Below are positions 25,859 to 34,288 of a stretch of DNA of 58,266 bases, piece by piece. Source of the DNA: Erysipelotrichaceae bacterium (GTDB taxonomy: Bacteria; Bacillota_I; Bacilli_A; Erysipelotrichales; Erysipelotrichaceae); NCBI GenBank assembly GCA_030525525.1, contig JAUNEN010000008.1:1-58266 (forward strand), written 5' to 3'. The notes beneath the pieces are model-generated. The model saw only the letters and a program-made list of their open reading frames with translations. It was not told the origin of the DNA and made no database searches. The translations under genes and the position numbers were made by a program. The stretch's first letter is position 1; each line of letters opens with the position of its first letter.

Positions 25859-26537
25859 CGAATCTCTTCCCGGGATCAAGTCTGTTCATCAGAATATAGC
25901 AGAGCAGTGAAATTCCCAGTCCGCCGATCATATCGCAGATGTAATGCTGCTTGGTGAAAAGCGTGGAAAGACAGATCAGAACAGTCATGATCAGAGAGTA
26001 ATACTGGAAGCCTTTTGAAATCTCAGGCTGCTTCCTGACACCAAGATAGCAATACAGGGAAATCAAGCAGTGATAGGAAGGAAACAGGTTGAAGGCAAGA
26101 TTGCTGCCATCCGCCGCATATACGCCCTTCAGAAGACCGTTGAAAAAGCCGGGCTGTCCGGCAGCTGCCATGATGCCCTCTTTCGCTCTGTCCATATAGG
26201 TCGGCATAAAGACAAAAAACAGAAAGCCGATGAAATACGCCAGGGACAGACCGCAGATATAGTTCACGAAGTTTCTCTTCTTTGTCAATGAAACTGCTAT
26301 CGGGCCCATGATCCAGAAGATATATGAATAAATATAAGGCACGACAAATACCGGAATGACCGGAAACAGATCGTCGATGAACGGAATTTTCGGTTCAATG
26401 GCATGTCCTGCCGTGCCGATCACATGGCTGAGATAATCACCGAATCTGTACATGCCGTACTGCAGTGCAAAATAAACGATGCCGAATACATATCCCCACC
26501 AGGGAACCTTCTTTATGGTTTCAATCACTTTCTTCAT
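25851..26537 (-). CDS. PAP2-superfamily membrane phosphatase
   Basis: 228 aa, about six membrane segments. The acid-phosphatase motifs are present: LFPSYHCLISLY (PSxH-type, about residue 150) and TKQHYICDMIGGLGISL (HxxxD-type, about 196-200). A lysine-first motif is less clear (MDRAKEG region). Such enzymes remove phosphate from lipids such as phosphatidic acid or undecaprenyl pyrophosphate. The gene starts 66 nt after the exporter ABC gene in the same direction with no terminator between, so co-transcription with the exporter is possible. Confidence 0.82.
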   Translation of the reverse strand: MKKVIETIKKVPWWGYVFGIVYFALQYGMYRFGDYLSHVIGTAGHAIEPKIPFIDDLFPVIPVFVVPYIYSYIFWIMGPIAVSLTKKRNFVNYICGLSLAYFIGFLFFVFMPTYMDRAKEGIMAAAGQPGFFNGLLKGVYAADGSNLAFNLFPSYHCLISLYCYLGVRKQPEISKGFQYYSLIMTVLICLSTLFTKQHYICDMIGGLGISLLCYILMNRLDPGKRFGD

Positions 26538-26602
26538 ACTGTCATCCTCTGCATGTTATTTCTCTATAAATTATCAGCTGACTGTCTTTGTGTACAGATT
26601 CA

Positions 26603-28807
26603 TCATCCGTCTTTGGAATTCTTCTCTTCTTCATCCAGACGCTGCCGTCTGATCATTTCGGCAAATTTACCGTTTAAGGCGATGAGCTCTTCATAAGTGC
26701 CCTGCTCCGCGATTCTTCCTTCATCGAGCATCAGGATTCTGTCGCAATGGCGGATTGTGGAAAGCCGGTGGCCGATGACAATTCTTGTGCATTTCATCTT
26801 CTCAAGTGCATCGGTGACTTTCTTCTGCGTCACATTGTCAAGGGCACTGGTCGCTTCATCAAACAGAAGAACCTTCGGCTTGCCGACAATCGCCCGTGCA
26901 ATCATCAGTCTCTGCTTCTGGCCGCCTGAAAAACCGCCCTGTCCTTCCGAAATCAGTGTGCTCATTCCCATCGGCAGGTTTCTGATATCATCGGCTATTC
27001 CGGCTGTCTCTGCCGCTTCCCAGGCATCAGCCACGGTTAAATGCGGGGCTGAAATCACGATATTGGAATAGATGTCACCGGGAAAGAGACCGGCATCCTG
27101 CATGACAGTGCCGATACAGCGGCGCAGACTCTGCAGATCCAGCATCGCAAGATCCCGTCCGTCATAGAATACAGATCCGTGTTCCGGCACTTCAAAGCCA
27201 AGAAGCAGACGCATCAATGTTGATTTTCCGCATCCGGTGCGGCCGACAATCGCAACATACTCACCGGGCTTTACCTTCAGCGAGATATCTTTCAGAATGT
27301 AGTTCTGTTCTTTGTCATAACGGAAGGAAACATGTTCGAGTTCAATGCCGCCGCGGATTCCGTTAATCATTTCACGGGTTCCGGCAGTTTCGGGTGCCGC
27401 TTTCAGAAACGGCTCCGCCATCTGCAGAATCGGCCTGATTTCAGCTGCTTTGAGAGCGACTGAGCTGAGCATGGTGAACGCTCCCGCAAGAGCCCCGTAC
27501 GCTGCCATAAATGCTAAATATGTGGATTGATCAAGCTGATTGGAAAGCGCAATGAAATAAATCACAATGCTTGAAATCAGACCGATCGCTGTTGAAATCA
27601 CGGTGTTGAGCTTGATAAATGCGGGCGGGTTGTAGGTAAGCTCGGCACTTTCTGAATAGAGCTTCAGCCATCTTGCAAAGATTCTGCGCTCCGAACCGGT
27701 CAGCCTGATTTTCTGTATTCCCGAAATCATCGCATAGCTCATGCCCGATTCCTTTGCCGAAAGCTCCATATGCTTCGATCTGATACTGATCGATGCAAAT
27801 GTCGTCAATGCCGAGAAACCCGCACTTGCGGCAACCATGAGCAGCGAAGGCAGTACAAGAGCTCTTGAAAACCTGAAAATCTGTCCGATATAAAGCAAAG
27901 AAACAATCGCTGAAAGCCCGGTTCCCAGAACAATATCCATCATCAGAGTGCATAAGGTACTGACCGACATGGAACGGCTCTTCAGTTCACCGGCACTGTA
28001 CCTTCTGAAAAAGGAAGGAGGAAGCGATAAAAGACGCATCATCATCGATGCCTGCACACCGAGAGAAGTCTTTGTCCCGATTCTTGCATTGATCAGGCTT
28101 CTGATGCTTTCAAGCAGCCTGATCGCAAGCGCAATGCTGAAAAGAGTCACCGCCGCCCCGCCGAGTGCACCGATTTCAGAATAATTGAGAATCGGTCCGG
28201 TCAGTGCTCTTGTGATGCGCGGTATCAGCATTCCTGCCGCCGTGCATACAAGCGTCAGTCCAAGCGTCAGAATGATATCGTTGGTATTCACACAGCCCTT
28301 CATATAGATCAAAAGATCCGTAACCCCGATCGACCGCTGCGGCAAAGGACGGTAGAAACAATAGGCATCCGGTGTGAAATGATCTTTCCAGTGCTGGTTG
28401 ATCCGTTCCGTTTTTCCGGTTTTCGGATCGCGGTAAGTGTAGCCAAGCATTCCCGGCAGAAGTGCCACCGGCAGACCTTCATCCTTTGTAAAGGCAATCA
28501 GAGGACCGAACGAATCATGATACCAGCCCTCATCCAGCACCACTTCACGGCGCATCAGACCGGAAGGACGCAGACAATAGTCAAGCTGTTCTTCGGGATC
28601 GGTGATATTTTCATCCGGTTCAACATGTGTTTCATGATAATATTTGAGAATTTCATCGATGACATGTTCTGTCACGATTCTGCGGTCACTGAGTGTCTGT
28701 GCGCTGCGCTCATCAAGAACAACCCCGGCAACCGCCGCAAATGCATCCTCAAGCATATTGAGGTCAGCTTTGCGTCTTTCTTCTATCTGGTTTTCAACCC
28801 AACCCAT
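26603..28807 (-). CDS. NHLM/NHLP-type peptide exporter, ABC protein without peptidase
   Basis: 734 aa. Residues ~1-165 are a long N-terminal cytoplasmic domain typical of the second ABC component of NHLM bacteriocin exporters. A six-helix ABC membrane domain spans ~175-460. The ATPase at ~490-720 has Walker A GRTGCGKSTL, signature FSGGQKQRLM and Walker B VLLFDEATSALD. It follows the C39-peptidase ABC gene by 11 nt, so the two probably form a heterodimer. The exporter family normally secretes peptides with nitrile-hydratase-like or Nif11-like leaders, and none is encoded nearby. Confidence 0.8.
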   Translation of the reverse strand: MGWVENQIEERRKADLNMLEDAFAAVAGVVLDERSAQTLSDRRIVTEHVIDEILKYYHETHVEPDENITDPEEQLDYCLRPSGLMRREVVLDEGWYHDSFGPLIAFTKDEGLPVALLPGMLGYTYRDPKTGKTERINQHWKDHFTPDAYCFYRPLPQRSIGVTDLLIYMKGCVNTNDIILTLGLTLVCTAAGMLIPRITRALTGPILNYSEIGALGGAAVTLFSIALAIRLLESIRSLINARIGTKTSLGVQASMMMRLLSLPPSFFRRYSAGELKSRSMSVSTLCTLMMDIVLGTGLSAIVSLLYIGQIFRFSRALVLPSLLMVAASAGFSALTTFASISIRSKHMELSAKESGMSYAMISGIQKIRLTGSERRIFARWLKLYSESAELTYNPPAFIKLNTVISTAIGLISSIVIYFIALSNQLDQSTYLAFMAAYGALAGAFTMLSSVALKAAEIRPILQMAEPFLKAAPETAGTREMINGIRGGIELEHVSFRYDKEQNYILKDISLKVKPGEYVAIVGRTGCGKSTLMRLLLGFEVPEHGSVFYDGRDLAMLDLQSLRRCIGTVMQDAGLFPGDIYSNIVISAPHLTVADAWEAAETAGIADDIRNLPMGMSTLISEGQGGFSGGQKQRLMIARAIVGKPKVLLFDEATSALDNVTQKKVTDALEKMKCTRIVIGHRLSTIRHCDRILMLDEGRIAEQGTYEELIALNGKFAEMIRRQRLDEEEKNSKDG

Positions 28808-28818
28808 CGCCGGACCTC

Positions 28819-30996
28819 CTACTCACTTGTCACAAGCTTTGCATAAGCACCGCTCTGCTTCATCAGCTCTTCGTGTGTGCCTCTTTCAACAATACTGCCG
28901 TGATCAAGCACAATAATCTCATCGCAGTCCCTGATCGTGGAAAGACGATGCGCAATCACGATGCATGTGATCCCCCTGTTGCGGATCGCTTCCGTCACAC
29001 CGAATTCAGTCTTCGCATCAAGCGCACTGGTCGCTTCATCCATGATCAGAATGCTCGGGTCCTGTGCCAGGGCACGGGCAATCTCAATCCGCTGTCTCTG
29101 ACCGCCTGAAAGATTGGTGCCGCGGGAAAGAATCTTATGATGATAGCCGCCCTCCATGCGGGTGATATCATCATGGATCTGTGCATCTCTGGCCGCCAGA
29201 ATCATTTCAAAATCCATGATCGTATGGTCCCACATTCTGATATTCTCAGCCACCGTATCCTCAAAAATCACAATATCCTGATCGACGACTGCCAGTGAGC
29301 CGGTCAATACGTCACGCGGATATTCCCTGCGTTTTCTGCCGTCAAAAAGAATCTCACCCTCCCAGGGCTGATAAAGACCGCTGATCAGCTTTGCAAGTGT
29401 CGACTTCCCGCAGCCGCTTGCACCGACTATCGCAACCGATGATCCGGCCTTGATATGCAGCGAAAAATCCCTGAGCAAAGGATCGGCAAGCTTTGAATAG
29501 CCGAATGTGATATTCTTCAGCTCAACTTCGCCCTTCAGTTTTCTGAGCGGCATGTCAGAAGCAGAATCATCTGTCAGACCGACGTCAGCCGGATACTGCA
29601 TGACATCCTCTACCCGCTCCATCTGGGTGCGCATTTCCTGAATGCTCTGAGTAGCGCCGATCAAAGAAGAGGCAGGCGCCATAAAAGAGCTTAAGAACCC
29701 CTGAAACATCATCACTGCACCGAGCGTGAAACGGTGCTGCATCGTCAGCATGATTCCCAGCAGCAATACCGAATAATTTGCAATTGTGCTCAGAAATGAA
29801 GGAATCATACCGAGAATGGTATTTGTTTTCAAAGATTCAACCTGAGCTGAATTGACGGAAGCCTGATAGCCTGCCCATTTGCGGAAAAACCCGTTCTCGG
29901 CACCGCTTGCCTTGATCGTTTCAATCATTGCAATGCCTGTGACTGTCGTGGATTCAAGCTTTGAAGCATCTCTCATCTGCACTCTTGTGATGTTGATGCG
30001 CCGGCTTGAAATATATGTATTGACGATGACATTCAGCAACAATGTTCCCAGTCCGATGCACGTTAACATCACGCTCTGCTTCAGCATCAGTACAAGATAG
30101 AAAATCATCATCGCAGAATTCAGCAATAACGGCGCAAATGTGGAGATGAGAGTTGCGGCAATTGTTTCATTCAGGGACTGTCTGGACTGGATATCGCCGG
30201 CCATGCGCTGGGAAAAGAACTCCATCGGTTTGCGGAGCACCTGCCACATATAGGATGTGCTGCCGATGACAGCCATACTGCCGTTGATCCGCAGCGAATA
30301 GACTGCCTGCACCCAGCTGACAGCCAGCTGCATGACTGCAAGCATTGTCAGAAATCCGAAGAAATACGGTACCCATTCCGGATTGCGTCCGCTTAACAGA
30401 CGGTCGACAAAAATTCTCGAAGTGACTGAATTGAAGATGCCGAAGAAATACGAAATCACCGTACTCAGCATGACGAAAATCACAGCCCCGCCGGCTTTGT
30501 TCAGCCGTCTTGCTGCAAATTCAATTGTGCTCTTTCTCTTTCCGGAAGGTTCAAATTGCTCAGAAGGAACAGGAATCAGCACGATGCCCGTAAACGAACG
30601 GTCAAATTCATCCCAGCTGATCTTTACCCTGCCTCTGGCCGGATCGTTGATATAGACTTTATTTCCCCGGAAGCCGTCCAGCACGACAAAATGATTCATG
30701 TTCCAGTGGATGATGCACGGGAATGTCCCTGAACTTTTCAGAGATTCCGGACTCATCCTGAGAGCTCTGACATCAAAGCCGTAATTCTGTGCTGCCAGAT
30801 ACATATTCCGGGCATTTGATCCGTCTCTTGATACGCCGCAATCCAGTCTCACCTGTTCAAGCGGCACCCATTTGCCGTAATATGCCATCACCATTGCAAG
30901 GGCTGCCGCACCGCATTCCAGATTCTCCAGCTGCATGACAACCGGAACCCTTGCAACGCCTTTTGTGCACGGTTTTCTGACCCGTCTGACGCTCAT
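28819..30996 (-). CDS. NHLM/NHLP-type peptidase-containing ABC exporter (C39)
   Basis: 725 aa from the ATG at 30996 (AGGTG upstream; a TTG 18 nt earlier is rejected because it would precede that site). Residues ~15-150 are a C39 bacteriocin-processing peptidase with an intact triad: Cys in NLECGAAAL, His in MNHFVVLDG and Asp in INDPARG. The membrane domain covers ~165-450. ATPase: GASGCGKSTL, LSGGQRQRIE, ILIMDEATSALD. It should cut precursors after a double-glycine-type site and export them. The active site implies a substrate elsewhere in the genome. Confidence 0.85.
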   Translation of the reverse strand: MSVRRVRKPCTKGVARVPVVMQLENLECGAAALAMVMAYYGKWVPLEQVRLDCGVSRDGSNARNMYLAAQNYGFDVRALRMSPESLKSSGTFPCIIHWNMNHFVVLDGFRGNKVYINDPARGRVKISWDEFDRSFTGIVLIPVPSEQFEPSGKRKSTIEFAARRLNKAGGAVIFVMLSTVISYFFGIFNSVTSRIFVDRLLSGRNPEWVPYFFGFLTMLAVMQLAVSWVQAVYSLRINGSMAVIGSTSYMWQVLRKPMEFFSQRMAGDIQSRQSLNETIAATLISTFAPLLLNSAMMIFYLVLMLKQSVMLTCIGLGTLLLNVIVNTYISSRRINITRVQMRDASKLESTTVTGIAMIETIKASGAENGFFRKWAGYQASVNSAQVESLKTNTILGMIPSFLSTIANYSVLLLGIMLTMQHRFTLGAVMMFQGFLSSFMAPASSLIGATQSIQEMRTQMERVEDVMQYPADVGLTDDSASDMPLRKLKGEVELKNITFGYSKLADPLLRDFSLHIKAGSSVAIVGASGCGKSTLAKLISGLYQPWEGEILFDGRKRREYPRDVLTGSLAVVDQDIVIFEDTVAENIRMWDHTIMDFEMILAARDAQIHDDITRMEGGYHHKILSRGTNLSGGQRQRIEIARALAQDPSILIMDEATSALDAKTEFGVTEAIRNRGITCIVIAHRLSTIRDCDEIIVLDHGSIVERGTHEELMKQSGAYAKLVTSE

Positions 30997-31000
30997 CGCT

Positions 31001-31426
31001 TCACCTGCTTTCAAACAGGAAGTCGATCGGCCGGACTTCTTCTGTCAGGATTTTTCCGTCATATCTGCCATCAGGCAGCGTCACTTCAAGGTAGCCGATC
31101 ATGTGTCCGTACTCATCTGTAAAGGTCAGTTTAATGGCATATGTTTCATTTCCCACTTCAACCGGCATACCGGCAGCCAGCTCTGTGCTCTGAACAGGAA
31201 CCACTTCTGCATAGCCGTCAGTGACGGTCACCGAAGCATTCACATATGTTTTCAGCGTCCCGATTGATGACCAGGCAAGCACTCCCGTGAGCATTGCAAT
31301 CACTGCCAGCATCACCAGCCATACAGACGGTGCTGCGACATGAAGATAATCAGTCAGCTGATCCGGATTTGATATTCGATCGAGCGCTTTCTTTCTGAAA
31401 AGCGGTTTTTTTTCGTTATTGCTCAT
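31001..31426 (-). CDS. Short HlyD-like secretion protein of the NHLM exporter
   Basis: 141 aa from the ATG at 31426 (AGGAGT upstream). The N-terminus LFRKKALDRISNPDQLTDYL, followed by one membrane segment (about 34-58), matches the start of NHLM-system HlyD proteins. The usual long coiled-coil and most of the barrel are missing: only ~80 residues follow the membrane segment, compared with over 300 in the full proteins. There is no in-frame downstream remnant; the next gene starts 4 nt later. It therefore looks like a genuinely minimal adaptor rather than a broken gene. Confidence 0.65.
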   Translation of the reverse strand: MSNNEKKPLFRKKALDRISNPDQLTDYLHVAAPSVWLVMLAVIAMLTGVLAWSSIGTLKTYVNASVTVTDGYAEVVPVQSTELAAGMPVEVGNETYAIKLTFTDEYGHMIGYLEVTLPDGRYDGKILTEEVRPIDFLFESR

Positions 31427-31478
31427 ATGGGACTCCTGCCGTGTACAAGATTGATCGGAATTGCATTCAGTTATCACT

Positions 31479-31484
31479 ATTATA
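31479..31484 (-). promoter_or_regulatory. -10 box of the NHLM exporter operon
   Basis: Perfect TATAAT on the minus strand, 52 nt before the HlyD-like ATG. No good -35 is visible at the expected place, so an activator may be needed. Confidence 0.45.
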
Positions 31485-31556
31485 GTTTAACCGTCTGCCG
31501 GTTTGACAGTCGCAAAGTAAAAAAATGATTCATCTGCACAGCAAACCGAAAACAGC

Positions 31557-31562
31557 TATAAT
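31557..31562 (+). promoter_or_regulatory. -10 box of the ynbB-like gene
   Basis: Perfect TATAAT 26 nt before the ATG at 31589, with a weak TCTGCA 18 bp upstream. Confidence 0.5.
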
Positions 31563-31588
31563 GAATATCTGAAACCGAGGTAACAGAC

Positions 31589-32842
31589 ATGATTTTAAAC
31601 CAGATTGATGAAAATATACTGAATTATGCAAAGCAGGCTGAAGAGGATCTGAAGGACGTCTATCAAGAGCTTGACGATATCTGCATCAGAAATTCCGACC
31701 GCATTCTTTCTGCTTTTATCAATAACAGAGTTTCCTACACAGATTTTGCCGATATCAACGGATACGGCAACTATGATACCGGCAGAGATAAGCTCGAAAG
31801 CATTTTTGCCGAAGTGCTCGGATGCGAAGACGCTCTTGTGAGACCGCACATCATGAGCGGCACCAACGCCCTCTGGCTTGCTTTTTCCGCTTTGCTGAAA
31901 CATGGCGATACGATGATTTCACTGACCGGAACTCCCTATGATTCCCTTCAGGAGATGATCGGCTTATACGGCGATTCGAGCCAGTCGCTCAAAGCCCATG
32001 GCGTGAAATATGAGCAGATTGATCTGATTGACAATCAGTTTGATGAAGATGCAATTGCCGAAAGGCTTTCACGCAATGATGTGAGACTTGTCGAAATCCA
32101 GAGATCGCGCGGCTATTCATCAAGACGCTCATTGCCCATCGCTGCGATTGAACACGTTATCAGAAGAATCCGTGAAGTCAATCAGGATGTCATCATCATG
32201 GTCGACAACTGCTATGGAGAACTTGTCGAAGACAGAGAACCCGGTCACGCCGGGGCTGATGTTGTTGTCGGTTCACTCATGAAGAATTTAGGCGGCGGTG
32301 TTGCTTCGACCGGCGGCTATGTGGCAGGCAGAAAAGATCTGATCGCCATGGTTGCCGACAGACTCACGGCACCGGGTCTCGGAAAGGAACAGGGAGCGAA
32401 TTTCAATCTCAACAATTCGTTCTTCAAAGGCATCTTCATGGCTCCTTCCGCTGTCAAATCCGCTCTGAAAACAGCGATCTTCTCCGCCTATATGATGGAA
32501 AAGCTCGGTTATAAAAATGTTTCCCCGCGCTTTGATGAAAAGAGAACCGACATCATCCAGACTGTCGAGCTCGGAAATGAAGAAAACCTCGTTGCCTTCA
32601 CCCAGGCACTTCAGGAATCTTCACCGATTGACTCATTTGTCAGAGTCATGCCGGCACCGATGCCGGGCTATCCGTTTGAGGAAGTCATGGCATGCGGAGC
32701 TTTCACCCAGGGAAGCACGATTGAACTCAGTGCAGATGCGCCGGTCATTCCTCCCTATACGCTGTATATGCAGGGCGGCCTCTCCTATGAATACGGAAAG
32801 CTCTCCATCATGCTCGCCCTTTCAAGAATTTCAAAGCAATAA
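31589..32842 (+). CDS. Methionine gamma-lyase family protein (YnbB/aluminium-resistance type)
   Basis: 417 aa PLP enzyme of the YnbB group, related to cystathionine/methionine gamma-lyases. VRPHIMSGTNALWLAF, the substrate-loop MVDNCYGELVEDREP and the PLP lysine in GSLMKNLGGGVASTGGYVAG (about residue 231) are visible. The annotation 'aluminium resistance' is historical and the true substrate is not established. GAGG precedes the start. It is a single-gene transcript between divergent exporter genes and the convergent SDR gene. Confidence 0.88.
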   Translation: MILNQIDENILNYAKQAEEDLKDVYQELDDICIRNSDRILSAFINNRVSYTDFADINGYGNYDTGRDKLESIFAEVLGCEDALVRPHIMSGTNALWLAFSALLKHGDTMISLTGTPYDSLQEMIGLYGDSSQSLKAHGVKYEQIDLIDNQFDEDAIAERLSRNDVRLVEIQRSRGYSSRRSLPIAAIEHVIRRIREVNQDVIIMVDNCYGELVEDREPGHAGADVVVGSLMKNLGGGVASTGGYVAGRKDLIAMVADRLTAPGLGKEQGANFNLNNSFFKGIFMAPSAVKSALKTAIFSAYMMEKLGYKNVSPRFDEKRTDIIQTVELGNEENLVAFTQALQESSPIDSFVRVMPAPMPGYPFEEVMACGAFTQGSTIELSADAPVIPPYTLYMQGGLSYEYGKLSIMLALSRISKQ

Positions 32843-32850
32843 CAAAAGAC

Positions 32851-32882
32851 AAACCGCAGACCATATTCCGGCCTGCGGTTTT
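32851..32882. terminator. Bidirectional terminator between ynbB-like and SDR genes
   Basis: Stem AAACCGCAG/CTGCGGTTT with a 13-nt loop. It is followed by TTC-rich sequence on the plus strand, and by TGTCTTTTG on the minus strand after the SDR stop. Confidence 0.75.
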
Positions 32883-32895
32883 CAAATATCGGTTT

Positions 32896-33645
32896 TCAGC
32901 AGCTGCCCGCCTGACCGCCGTCAATGCGGATGACACTGTTATTGATATATGATGCTTCGTCACTGACTAAAAAGTTTACCAGAGAAGCAACTTCTTCCGG
33001 CTTTCCGTATCGTTTCAGAAAGATCTTCTCACACTCTTCTTTCAGGAATTCTTCGTCATAGCCTTCCAGTTCTTTTTCCGTTCCGATAAATCCCGGAGCG
33101 ACTGCATTCACATTCACATACGGCGCGCATTGCATGGCAAGATTATGAGTCAGAGAAATCAATGCCGCCTTGGATGCGTCATAGTCAAAGCACATCGGAT
33201 AATAGGTATTGATGCCGTTGGTTGAAGCGATGTTGATGATTCTGCCGTATTCCCGATCAATCATACGGCGGTATGTCCGCTTTGCGCAGATATAGGCACC
33301 GACCGTATTCACATCCAGAACCTTTCTGAATTCATCAGCATTTTTCAGGCTGAAGAGATTGGGCATGTCAACGGCCGCATTGTTGATCAGAATATCCACC
33401 CCGCCCAGTTCTTTTTCAATTCTGCTCACCATCGCATCAACTTCCGCTTCGCTTGATACATCTGCCTGAATGCAGAGGCATCTGACATTGAATTGATCGC
33501 ATATGGTCTTCTGAAGAAGCTTTGCGGCGTCTTCCGAATGGTGATAATTGATCACGATATCATGTCCGCTTTCAGCCAGCTTCATACAGATCGCGCTGCC
33601 GATTCCGCCGGCTCCGCCTGTTACAAGTGCAACTCTGTTTTCCAT
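32896..33645 (-). CDS. SDR oxidoreductase next to efp, candidate EF-P-modifying reductase
   Basis: 249 aa classical short-chain dehydrogenase. The cofactor motif TGGAGGIG, NNAAV, the catalytic Ser in NIASTNG, YDASK (Tyr-x-x-x-Lys) and a C-terminal GGQAGSC are visible. Most SDRs of this look are annotated as 3-oxoacyl-ACP reductases, but B. subtilis YmfI, an SDR, finishes the aminopentanol modification of EF-P. This gene's ATG is 18 nt after the efp stop, with no ribosome site and the efp terminator in the gap. Adjacency suggests a YmfI-like role; that is inference and FabG-type chemistry remains possible. Confidence 0.75.
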   Translation of the reverse strand: MENRVALVTGGAGGIGSAICMKLAESGHDIVINYHHSEDAAKLLQKTICDQFNVRCLCIQADVSSEAEVDAMVSRIEKELGGVDILINNAAVDMPNLFSLKNADEFRKVLDVNTVGAYICAKRTYRRMIDREYGRIINIASTNGINTYYPMCFDYDASKAALISLTHNLAMQCAPYVNVNAVAPGFIGTEKELEGYDEEFLKEECEKIFLKRYGKPEEVASLVNFLVSDEASYINNSVIRIDGGQAGSC

Positions 33646-33648
33646 GAG

Positions 33649-33672
33649 AAAAAAAGGGCTGAATCAAGCCCT
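33649..33672 (-). terminator. Terminator at the efp-SDR junction
   Basis: Minus-strand stem AGGGCT/AGCCCT with a 6-nt loop followed by seven T. The efp stop codon is in the hairpin and the SDR ATG comes four bases after the T-tract. Confidence 0.75.
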
Positions 33673-34221
33673 TCCTGAATACTTTCCGTCTGCTGTGCTG
33701 ACAGCGATCTTTTCACCCTGATCGATGAACTGCGGAACTCTGAGTGTCAGACCTGTCTCGGTAGTCGCGTCCTTTGTCTGTGTGGACGGAGCACCCTTGA
33801 TCGCCGGAGCTGTTTCCGCAATAACCAGATCAACAGTTGCCGGAAGTGAAACGGTCAGAACGTTGCCCTCAAACATGACCAGTGAGACTTCCAGTCCGTC
33901 GACAATAAAGTACTTGTTGAATCCGATCTGCTCTTCTGTCAGTTCATATGTTTCGAATGTCTCCATGTCCATGAATGTATAGACATTGTCGACCATGTAT
34001 GAGAAGTTGACAATCTTCTTCTCAATCGGTGCTGCTTCAAACTTTGTGGAAGCGTTGAAGTTTCTTTCCTGTGTGGAACCTGTCTTGAGGTTCTTCATCT
34101 TTGTCTTCAGGATCGCTGCGCCCTTGCCGGGTTTGACGTGCTGGAAATCCAGAACCTGCCACGGATCTCCGTCAACGATTATAGTTAAGCCTGTTTTAAA
34201 ATCGCCTGCTTCAATAGCCAT
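33664..34221 (-). CDS. efp: Elongation factor P
   Basis: 185 aa, full length with three beta-barrel domains. It rescues ribosomes stalled on polyproline. The loop HVKPGKGAAILKTK carries the lysine (about residue 32, in PGKGAA) that is modified in Bacillus-type EF-P. EF-P signatures ERNFNASTKFEAA and the C-terminal LRVPQFIDQGEKIAVSTADGKY (blocks) are present. AAAAGGAGAAACAT precedes the ATG. Promoter at 34250-34279. Confidence 0.97.
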   Translation of the reverse strand: MAIEAGDFKTGLTIIVDGDPWQVLDFQHVKPGKGAAILKTKMKNLKTGSTQERNFNASTKFEAAPIEKKIVNFSYMVDNVYTFMDMETFETYELTEEQIGFNKYFIVDGLEVSLVMFEGNVLTVSLPATVDLVIAETAPAIKGAPSTQTKDATTETGLTLRVPQFIDQGEKIAVSTADGKYSGRA

Positions 34222-34249
34222 AATATGTTTCTCCTTTTTTTCTTTGCTT

Positions 34250-34279
34250 ATTCTACCAAATAATAACAGTGAATATCAA
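34250..34279 (-). promoter_or_regulatory. Promoter of efp
   Basis: Minus-strand TTGATA (34279-34274), 18-bp spacer, TAGAAT (34255-34250). Each hexamer has one mismatch. Confidence 0.65.
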
Positions 34280-34288
34280 TGCCGATTG

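Noticed and set aside
27531-27953. 140-codon frame inside the exporter ABC gene
   Set aside because: Different frame of the same strand within a gene that has all ABC motifs; no ribosome site and no recognisable protein.
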